Positions 8,472-16,647 of a stretch of 64,000 nucleotides of DNA are shown here, one piece after another. Position numbers and translations under genes: made by a program. The notes beneath the pieces are model-generated. The model ran no database searches. It was given only the letters and a program-made list of their open reading frames with translations, and had not been told where the DNA came from. This stretch comes from Moesziomyces globuligerus (Eukaryota > Basidiomycota > Ustilaginomycetes > Ustilaginales > Ustilaginaceae), in NCBI GenBank assembly GCA_030849465.1, contig JARVLF010000018.1, forward strand, positions 620,001 through 684,000, in the 5' to 3' direction. How positions within the stretch are numbered: position 1 is the first letter of the stretch; every line of letters begins with the position of its first letter.

Positions 8472-11193
8472 CACCCTTTTTCCTTTTTCCTTTTTCTTTT
8501 TTCTTTTTTTTCGAGTTATTGGTTCTCCCCCTCCCGATCCTTCTTCTTGTTTCATCTCACAGAAACGCCAGACACCATGAGACCGATAGAAGCAACATCA
8601 AAGTGAAGCACTCGTCGAGGTCAAGGGAGAACACCGAGCATGTAATATGGGTGCGGTCACGGTGGGATGAATACTTGTCGGTCGACGGAGAGAGCAGAAG
8701 TTGCGAAGAGTTTAATAAACTACTCCAATGAAATCTCACAATAAAAAATCGGCGTTTGTTCGGCGACGTCCGATTCGACCCCACAAAAGGGACGGCAGCC
8801 TCGGCGCTGATTGCAGCGCCCAAGCACAAGATGTCCAGTTGTGCTGATCACGCCACCGACTCGAATGCATCGCGCGCCAGCCAATCGGAAGACTCGGTGC
8901 ACCGAAGTGTCAAGCCCGACGCGGTCCGATCGTGTGACGGCTACGAGGGCAGATAAAGACGAGCTTCACGGCAAGAGGGAGCGCGAAGGAAGCTCGCCTA
9001 CCGGCTTGCCAGCGCTTTTGCCGCGGCTACGGCGTGGTGGGAAGAGCACTCCGGGCAGGGACAATCGAGTGATTGCGCTGACGACTTGCCAGCAAAGGCA
9101 GGTCGAGATCTTCGGTGCATTGAAGCTAGTGTGTGTACTCTATGCGAGCTGCAGGAGGTGCAGTAGCTCGTTTTGACGGGCGGCAACCGAAATCCACGCT
9201 TGAGCCGTCGACGCGGCCCCACACGCGGGGGAGCCCGGTGCAACACCGAGGTCGGACACTTCCAAAAGTGCCAACGCGCGCGTGCATCTTCCTTTCTTAT
9301 CTCGCTGCAGCGTCCACCGCAGGGCGTAGGCTCGAGCTCGGAGGTCGTCTGCCCGACCCCCAGCGAGGACTGCTTCTGGTCGACCCGTTGCCGTCTTCTC
9401 TCCGCAATCCTCGCAGTGAAAGCATCCACCTACCAAGGCGCCTAGCTAGCTTAACTTCCGCTCTGACCGATATCGTTGCCAGCCGGCTGCCAAGTCTGGC
9501 TGGGTGCGGAGCCGGATCGACGTCGGTGGAAAGCGAAGAAGCATGAGCGGTAGCCGAGGGCCTGCGCGCAATAAATCGATGCATAAGCGAAAGCTTTTCC
9601 TCCAGGGTCTAGCTCCGTCGGTTGATCGACTTCCGACAGCGGTTGCATATGCTTGCTCGCCTCCGTCCTTCCGTCAACCCGCTCGCTGGCATAGGGCTAA
9701 TCATCATAGCCGCGGGCTTGGCAGATCTTCCATACCTTAGCGAGCTCCGTCAACCGCCAGCAGAGCAATCAACTTGATAGCCGGGTCTCACCAACATGGC
9801 CGGTGCAAGACCATGAGCAGTGCAAAGCGTCTGTCCCACTAGATCGGCCCCCATCGCTGCTCGCATCCCTTGCGCGTGCAGTACGCGAAGGCGCTTGCGT
9901 AGGGAGGTCCTTGCTCGACCCCGCAAGATAGACACAGACGCGCTCGGCCTCGATAGCTCAACTTCAACCACAAACGAGAGCGCGACTTCGCGTCGGAACC
10001 AACGTCCTTGTCGCGGAAAGCGCAACCAACCGACCGAGCGCGTCGGATGACGCCCATGCGATGTACTTGACGCCGAGGTCAGCTGAGTAGTCTTCCGCAT
10101 CACCTCGTCCCCCAATGCACACAGCGCCTCGCTGCACGCCTTCCTGCGCACCAGCCCCAGACAGGATTAATGCCTGTCGCGTGTGAACCTAATCAGGCGT
10201 CGCGATCAAACTACCCTTTCTTCCGTCGCTCGCCTGCGGTACCCTGCAAGAATGGTGCAATCATCGCTCCACATCAAGCCAATCAGCACTCTGGCTTGTC
10301 GCTCTCACCGATGTGGCCTATCTATCCTACTGAGTTAGTCTTTCGCTCCAAACGAGCAGAACGGGCGCCGGCAAAGCATTCGCACCCAAGCCCGCATCGC
10401 CCTGCGTCTTTCCGCGGTCCTACGGACCGCACTCTCGGAGTGTTGGTCTCGCTTGTGCCGTACAGCTGGGCACCTCCGTGTTCCTCCTTCCGCTTTAGCG
10501 CGTGGGCGCTTTGGCGGAACTCGGTCGCCGAAGGTGCAAAGCTGTATCACCGACTCCCAGCTTGGCGCGCACCATCTTGTCAGCTTCCCCACTCCGCTCG
10601 GCTGCGCCTTGTTCCTTCGAACCCTCGCTTCAATCGGAACACCCTGTTCCATGCCAGCCAGCTGTCGCCATGTGGCCGACTACAGTATCTTCTCGCCATC
10701 GTAACTCAAATCGGAAGCGCTCCACAGAAAGTCTGACCTTCGAGTCAACCTCACCCGCCCCGCTGCTTTGCCGCGATGCCCGAGCTGTCGTGATTGCAGA
10801 CAGTCCGAGCGTCTGCAGAATCTCGGGCCCCCTGCCTGTCCATTGCTTTCGGTGCAGCCGCTGCAGTGCTATGCATCGCGCTCATTGTCAACAGAGCGTA
10901 TGTGCTTCAAAGGCGGCCCCTGAGCATCGTCTTCTGAACAACATATAACAAGCCGTCGAGAAGCTTCCTCATGATGCCTCCCCTATTCCCCATCTCGTTC
11001 GTGGAACACTCTCCCCCTCCGTCCTCCCCTTCCCCCGCCCCTTTCTCCCTTCCCCGTCCGGCTTTGTGTCCCTGCCAATCCTTTCAAGAGCCACGGCTCC
11101 AACGGCACGCTTCTACGCTCTCTCTCCCATACACTCTTTATACCCGCTCTCCTCTCGCGCTTCTAGACTGCGCGTAATCACACAAGCCAAGAG
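8472..11193. other. Gene-poor region upstream of the subtilase
   Basis: About 2.7 kb without a gene I can support. It begins with a pyrimidine-rich tract to ~8515. The remaining frames are short, overlap on all strands and lack consistent codon bias. AT-rich patches near 8700-8750 could hold 3' processing signals. A weak TATA-like hexamer sits at 11137, just upstream of the protease start. The last 200 bases are strongly C/T-rich, typical of fungal promoters and leaders. Confidence 0.5.
11137..11142 (+). promoter_or_regulatory. TATA-like box of the subtilase gene
   Basis: TTTATA within a pyrimidine-rich stretch, 52 bases upstream of the protease ATG. Position and context fit a core promoter, but the match is weak. 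Confidence 0.4.
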
Positions 11194-14100
11194 ATGAAGT
11201 TCCTCTCGCTCGCTGCGGCGGCCGCCAGTGCTGGCCTGCTGCTCTTGAGCGGCGTTGACGCCGCCAACAACCCCGCCGTGGTGGCTGGCCCCAAGCCCAT
11301 CACGGGTCCCGCTCCCGCCCCCAACGCCCCTGCGACGCTCAAGCACAGCCGCGGCAAGGTCGCCCAGCTCGAAAAGGTCAACTACGTCCCGCGCGGCTAC
11401 ATTGTCGAGCTCGAGTCGTCCGCTTCCAAGTCCGGCAAGCGTGACAACCCGCACGCCGAGGTGCACGACCACCTCGCCAAGCGCGGCAAGACCTACAAGA
11501 CGCGCTACGAGTACAACGACCCCAAGACCTTCGTCGGCATGTCGGTCATCCTCGACAACGACGATGACTACCAGTCGCTCGCCTCGGCTCCGGGTGTCAA
11601 GAAGGTCTACCGTACCACCCTCTACTCGATCCCCTCCTTCGAGGCCACCACGGTCTCGGACGACTTTGTCAAGGCTGCTACGGGCAAGGACGGCGCGCCT
11701 GCCGGCCCGGCTCGCAAGAAGCGTCGTGACCAGCCCACCGGCGCTGAGGCCGGTGTCACCGACACCTTCTCCCCTCACGTCATGACCGGTGTCGACAAGG
11801 TTCACGCCAAGGGCTTCTTCGGCAAGGGCCAGACCGTCGGTATCATCGACACCGGTATCGACTACACCCACCCTGGTCTCGGTGGAAAGCCCGGCAACAA
11901 GCCCTGCTTCGGCCCCGGCTGCCTCGTCGTCGGCGGTTACGCCTTTGTCGACGACGCCTTCAACGGTACCAACACTCCCATTGCTAGCCCCGACCCCTTC
12001 GACTGCGGCGGTCACGGTACCCACGTCGCTGGTACCGTTGCTGCCAACGACACCACCCTCGGCTTCACCGGTGTTGCTCCTCACGCCAAGATTCGCGCGT
12101 ACCGTGTCTTCGGCTGCGAGGGCAGCACTCCGGACGACATCATCATCGCCGCGCTGCAGCGTGCCTACTTTGACGGATGCGACGTGCTCAGTCTCTCGCT
12201 CGGCGGCCCTGGTGGCTGGAGCGAGGCTCCCTCGTCGGCCGTCGCCTCGCGTATCGCCAGTCTCGGAACGCCGCTCGCTATCGCTCAGTCCAACTCGGGT
12301 GCCTACGGTATGGCCTACGCTTCGTCGCCTGCCAGTGGTGACCTCGTCATGAGCGTCGGCTCGGTGCAGAACACCGATCTCACCGGTATCTCTGCCGCCA
12401 TCGTGCCCAACACCCTCGACCGCAAGTCCGTCACCGTGCTCAAGGGCTCGCCCTTCACCTTCCCCGAGGGTTCGTCCAAGACCCTCGAGGTGTACCCGAC
12501 CTCGTCCAGCCTCACCGTCGCCGACGACGCTTGCCAGCCGCTGCCCGACTCGACGCCTGATCTCTCGAACAAGGTCGTCCTCGTCGGCCGTGGCACCTGC
12601 CTCTTCGCCACCAAGTTCGCCAACATCAACGCCAAGGGCGGCAAGTACGTGCTCGTCTACAACTCGCAGGCTTCCATCACCTACGTCGAGACCGATGTTG
12701 AGGGCCAGCAGGCCGCCTCGCTTACCCGCGACGACGGCCTCTACCTCAAGCAGAAGATCAACGACGGTGTCAAGGTCTCGCTCGACTTTAGCAACTCGCA
12801 GATCGCTTCCATCAAGGACACCGCTACCGGTGGTCTCATGAGCACCTTCTCCACCTACGGACCCACCTACGAGAACCGTCTCGACTCGCCCACCACCTCG
12901 GCTCCCGGTGGCAACATCCTCAGCACTTACCCGATCAAGAAGGGCGCGTACGCGATCCTCTCCGGTACCTCGATGGCGACGCCCTTCATGTCCGGCTCCA
13001 TTGCCGTCTTCCAGGCTGCGCGCGGCAAGACCTCGCCCGAGTCGCTCAACAGCATCTTCTCCAACACTGCCTCGCCGCTCAAGAACGCCACTGGCGATGC
13101 GAGCTTGCTCGAGACGGTGGCCAAGCAGGGCACGGGACTGGTGGACATCAACAAGGCGCTGTACCAGCAGATCACTCTTAGCCCGTCGGTGATCGAGCTC
13201 AACGACACGGCGCACTTCAACGGCTCGCAGACCATCACGATCAAGAACCTCGGCAACAAGCCGCTCGCCTACAAGCTCTCGCACATCCCCGTCGGCACGG
13301 CGCAGTCGCAGGAGGATGACTCGATCTTCTTCAACCTCGCCCCCGTCCCGCTCAGCGCCCAGTACGCCGAGGTCAAGTTCAGCAAGACCAACATCGTCGT
13401 CCCGCCCAAGGGGAGCGCCAAGTTCACCGCCGACTTTACCCCGCCCGCGGGCGTGCGCACGGACAAGCTGCCCTTCTACTCGGGCTTCATCCACCTCGAG
13501 CCCCAGTCGTCCGACTACAGCGCCGCCAACATCGCCTACGGCGGTTACAAGGCCGACACCTCCAAGACGCAGGTGCTGGACAACACCGCCGAGCTCTTTG
13601 GCGTTGCTCTGCCCGTCCTCGCCTCGGCCGATGGTAACACGTTCATCGAGTCGGACAACACCACCTACAGCCTGAGCAACGTTGCTGCCTGGCCTCAGTT
13701 TGTCTACCGCCTCAACTACGGCACTCCCTACCTGCAGATCGACCTCGTCAACGCCACTACCGACTTCAAGCCCACGTACAACGTCGATGGCTCGCTCGCC
13801 CAGTCGGCCGCTGCCAACCACAAGCGATTCCTCCACCGTCGCCAGATGAACGGTCAGAAGACCCCGCAGCCCATGCCTGTGCCCGGAGGCAAGCCCCCGG
13901 CGCCCGCGCCCAAGCCCGGCAACGGCCCCAAGCCCAAGCCTGGTCACGGCTCGGAGCCCAGCCCGGCCCCCAAGCCCGGCAATGCTGGCGCTGGCGCCAA
14001 CTTTGCCGATGTCAAGACGGTGGGTATGCTCGCCAACGGCTACTACAACGGCAGGAACAGCGCCACGGGTCAGCTCTCGGACTACTCGTACAACGTCCAG

Positions 14101-14259
14101 CTCATCAGCCCTCAGCTCCAGCTGCCCCAGAACGGAACCACCACCCTCACCCCAGGCACCTACAAGGTGCTCCTCCGCGCGCAGCGCGTCCTCACCGAGG
14201 GCAAGCTCGAGAGCGACTACGAGTCGTACCTCTCGCACGCCTTCACCGTCACTGCTTAA
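11194..14259 (+). CDS. Secreted subtilisin-like serine protease (S8A) with PA domain
   Basis: 1,021-aa preproenzyme. Signal peptide is residues ~1-23 (MKFLSLAAAAASAG, cut near VDA-ANN). An inhibitor-like propeptide follows (~60-150), then a Kex2-type KKRR site (175-178) just before the catalytic domain. The triad is Asp219 (GIIDTGIDYTHP), His274 (GGHGTHVAG) and Ser593 (GTSMATPF), with oxyanion Asn367 (QSNSG). A PA domain is inserted at ~400-530. An Fn3-like C-terminal module starts at ~665. A dibasic site, HRRQ (Arg882-Arg883), precedes a Pro/Gly/Lys linker (~888-930) that breaks the C-terminal module. Several N-x-S/T sites are present. It is a single exon and convergent with a secreted RNase T2. 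An extracellular or wall-associated protease is the likely role; substrates are unknown. Confidence 0.94.
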   Translation: MKFLSLAAAAASAGLLLLSGVDAANNPAVVAGPKPITGPAPAPNAPATLKHSRGKVAQLEKVNYVPRGYIVELESSASKSGKRDNPHAEVHDHLAKRGKTYKTRYEYNDPKTFVGMSVILDNDDDYQSLASAPGVKKVYRTTLYSIPSFEATTVSDDFVKAATGKDGAPAGPARKKRRDQPTGAEAGVTDTFSPHVMTGVDKVHAKGFFGKGQTVGIIDTGIDYTHPGLGGKPGNKPCFGPGCLVVGGYAFVDDAFNGTNTPIASPDPFDCGGHGTHVAGTVAANDTTLGFTGVAPHAKIRAYRVFGCEGSTPDDIIIAALQRAYFDGCDVLSLSLGGPGGWSEAPSSAVASRIASLGTPLAIAQSNSGAYGMAYASSPASGDLVMSVGSVQNTDLTGISAAIVPNTLDRKSVTVLKGSPFTFPEGSSKTLEVYPTSSSLTVADDACQPLPDSTPDLSNKVVLVGRGTCLFATKFANINAKGGKYVLVYNSQASITYVETDVEGQQAASLTRDDGLYLKQKINDGVKVSLDFSNSQIASIKDTATGGLMSTFSTYGPTYENRLDSPTTSAPGGNILSTYPIKKGAYAILSGTSMATPFMSGSIAVFQAARGKTSPESLNSIFSNTASPLKNATGDASLLETVAKQGTGLVDINKALYQQITLSPSVIELNDTAHFNGSQTITIKNLGNKPLAYKLSHIPVGTAQSQEDDSIFFNLAPVPLSAQYAEVKFSKTNIVVPPKGSAKFTADFTPPAGVRTDKLPFYSGFIHLEPQSSDYSAANIAYGGYKADTSKTQVLDNTAELFGVALPVLASADGNTFIESDNTTYSLSNVAAWPQFVYRLNYGTPYLQIDLVNATTDFKPTYNVDGSLAQSAAANHKRFLHRRQMNGQKTPQPMPVPGGKPPAPAPKPGNGPKPKPGHGSEPSPAPKPGNAGAGANFADVKTVGMLANGYYNGRNSATGQLSDYSYNVQLISPQLQLPQNGTTTLTPGTYKVLLRAQRVLTEGKLESDYESYLSHAFTVTA

Positions 14260-14777
14260 AACGCTTCCCGCTCCGTTCATGTTCCCGCCAGCGACTCGTA
14301 GAAATGCGAATCACGCTCTGCCCTTCCCCCTTCTGTCCGCTCCGTGTTGCTCCCGTCCGAAGACGTGTGAATGCATCGGTATACCGGATCTGAGAAGCAA
14401 CTCGACGCGACGTGTGTCCAGAATGGATCTGCTGAACGATGAAATGTAGGCGCGAGGATCAGGGCATCGAAGTGAAATCCAATACTGCCCTCCGCGTCTC
14501 GGTGGAGACGTTTTGGTTGTTGAAACGCAATGAGCGTGTTTGTGAAGGCAGATGAGAAGCAGAAGCTTGATCCTCCTTGTGCCTTCGGGGCGAGGAGCAG
14601 AGCATGCAAACAAACAAGTCCACCGGCTCGCTACCGCGCTCCTCAAATGGCGTCGAAGCGGTCCGGTGATCACCACTCCGAGCCCTCGTGCACACAGGAA
14701 ATGGTCTGGTATGAATGGAATTGCAGTAACACGAGATCCTTTTTTGGGAACAGAGTGGGCTCCAAACGCCAAATGGC
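14260..14777. other. Convergent 3' region between protease and RNase T2 genes
   Basis: 518 bases between two stop codons. It contains no convincing frame and should hold both 3' untranslated regions. Confidence 0.6.
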
Positions 14778-15662
14778 TTAAGGCTTAGGGAGGTACTTGA
14801 GGGTAGCGGGGCAGGTAGACTTGGTGGTCGACTCGACGGCCTGGTACAGGCCGAAGTTTACGCTGGCTCGAGTCAGCCAATAGTACCAGAACTCGTTCAT
14901 CTCGCCCTTCTTGTTGCAGCCTACGAAGGGCGTAGCACCGTGTGCCTGTGCGAGGGCCTTCTGAACATCAGCGAGAGCGTAGGTCTTGTTGGCATCCGGG
15001 ACGATACCAGCGGCCTTGAGGATGTTGAAGGTGGGGCGCTCGGCGAACTTGTGTGCGATCTGACGGAAGTAGTTGAGCACGGCGAAATCTGCGGGGCTGA
15101 TCCAAGGGAGCTTGGGCTGGCAGCTGGAACGCATGGTTGTGAAGCAGGTGCCGTGCTTGTTGTACTCGTGCTCGAGGAAGCTAGGCGCATCACCGTTGAG
15201 ATCCTTGAAGTACTTGTCGTAGTACGCCTTGAGTGCGGGGTCGTACTTGGCCATGACATCGACGATCTGTGCGCCCGTGTACTCGGGAATACCGCTGACA
15301 GACGAGCAAAAGGAGGGATACGTTCCGTCACAGTAGTCGGGCCACAAGCCATGAATGGTCGTCGATTCCTTGGGCCCGTTGTTCGCAGCGTCAGGCGCAT
15401 TCGTCGTGTAGAACTGAGTGCTGAGGATGAGACCGCTCTGCTTCCCTCCGTCGACGAGGGCGCCGTTGAAGCAGCAGTTGGCGGCGGAGCTAGCGGGGAT
15501 GTCGTACGTGGCCCGGCAAGAGAGCTGAGCGGAAGCCTTTGCGCAAGCGGCGATGTCCTGGCCCTTGGTCTTGAGAGTGCTGCTGAGCTCGCCGAGCCAG
15601 TTGTCGGCAGCTACAGAGCCGGCGGCTGCGAGCACAGCGAGAGTCGTGGCAGCGAATTTCAT
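14778..15662 (-). CDS. Secreted ribonuclease T2
   Basis: 294-aa secreted endoribonuclease that cleaves RNA through 2',3'-cyclic phosphate intermediates. The signal peptide is residues ~1-19 (MKFAATTLAVLAAAGSVAA). Active-site segment CAS I is TIHGLWPDYCDG with His104. CAS II is FLEHEYNKHGTC with His165, Glu166 and His170, matching the catalytic His/His/Glu/His set of fungal RNase T2 enzymes. Many Cys residues fit the disulfide pattern (LSCRATYD, ANCCFNG, SFCSS). Length is normal for fungal members with the C-terminal extension (CNKKGEMNEFWYYW). A TATA box lies about 76 bases upstream of the ATG. The neighbour is a secreted protease. A single exon is supported. Confidence 0.95.
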   Translation of the reverse strand: MKFAATTLAVLAAAGSVAADNWLGELSSTLKTKGQDIAACAKASAQLSCRATYDIPASSAANCCFNGALVDGGKQSGLILSTQFYTTNAPDAANNGPKESTTIHGLWPDYCDGTYPSFCSSVSGIPEYTGAQIVDVMAKYDPALKAYYDKYFKDLNGDAPSFLEHEYNKHGTCFTTMRSSCQPKLPWISPADFAVLNYFRQIAHKFAERPTFNILKAAGIVPDANKTYALADVQKALAQAHGATPFVGCNKKGEMNEFWYYWLTRASVNFGLYQAVESTTKSTCPATLKYLPKP

Positions 15663-15737
15663 TGCGGATGTGAAGGACGGACGATGGAGCAGCGGAAGGG
15701 ATGGGAGAATGGATGTGCGGTCGAGGAGGGGCGAGGT

Positions 15738-15745
15738 ATTTTATA
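15738..15745 (-). promoter_or_regulatory. TATA box of the RNase T2 gene
   Basis: The minus strand reads TATAAAAT, 76 bases before the RNase T2 start codon, in an otherwise GC-rich leader. This is the best TATA match on this strand in the region. Confidence 0.65.
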
Positions 15746-16647
15746 ATATGTATCAGTGGCAAGGAGGGGAGGGGTCGGGGGATGCCGGCCTTCTCCGCCA
15801 AAACTCGCGCTGCGAAGCTAGGGTCTTGCGCCGGTGAGAGTGGGAATTCAACTCGGCTATGCTTTACTGTTCCTCCGGGCTACAGCTCACACTGAGAAGC
15901 ATGGCTATCTAGGGGAGGAACGGTGGGGGCGAACGAGACACGTTCCTGCTATCGCGCATGAAGTGCCGTGACACCGGCGCGCCGTGTCAAGTTGAGCAGC
16001 GGCGTTGCAAAGCCCGTGAGCTTTGTGCATAATCGCGGAAGGGCCGCACCGCGTGTGGAGCGGAGCGGGCTTGGCAGATCAGCACGAAGAAAAAGAAAAA
16101 GGAAAAAAAAAGAACGCGGGACCCTCTTTCGGAAGGCTGCCTGCCGAACTTGACAGGCGACGTTGCGGCTCAGCAAATTCAGCCTCGCTTGCCGCCGAGC
16201 TGCACGACCAACTCGCTTCGACCGTCGGAATCAAATCCAACCCCCGCCCTGTCTGCACCAGCTCGAAGCCAAGCTCAGCCCAGCCGAGCCAACTCTCTCC
16301 TCGCCAGCCCACGTCTGCTTCAAGTGTCCACGTTTCCTCCCAGTTGCACGCCGCGCTGGTGCGGAATCCCACCTCCCGCAAACACAACTTTCTTCACTTT
16401 CAGCAATCTCGTGACTGCCAATCTCATGCGCAGCGCAGCAGTGCCGTTCGTGACCTGGCATCCGAGCATCCGCTGAACTTGGCTCGACTCACAACCCCGA
16501 CGCTCAACGTGCGCGTTCATGCATCCCCGCTCCCACTGCTCCCCATCAGCAATCCACCACTGCAGCTTCGTCTCTAAAGTCACGGTGACGGACGGTGTGT
16601 TCGAAATTGACTTTGCGATTCACTTTGCGATTGCGGGAACACATCCT
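15746..16647. other. Upstream region of RNase T2 and 3' side of MSH2
   Basis: No gene is supported in these 900 bases. They contain a purine tract of A/G repeats at 16081-16113 and CT-rich sequence downstream of it. Several overlapping short frames show no family resemblance. Confidence 0.5.

Noticed and set aside
10170..10736. 188-codon plus-strand frame in the gene-poor region
   Set aside because: It has no family resemblance, many Pro/Ser/Arg of a non-coding type, and frames of similar length overlap it on both strands.
11113..14280. 1,055-codon open frame on the minus strand over the subtilase gene
   Set aside because: It is the antisense shadow of a GC-rich coding strand: composed of Val/Gly/Arg/Glu repeats, no domain, while the plus strand encodes a complete subtilase with its triad.
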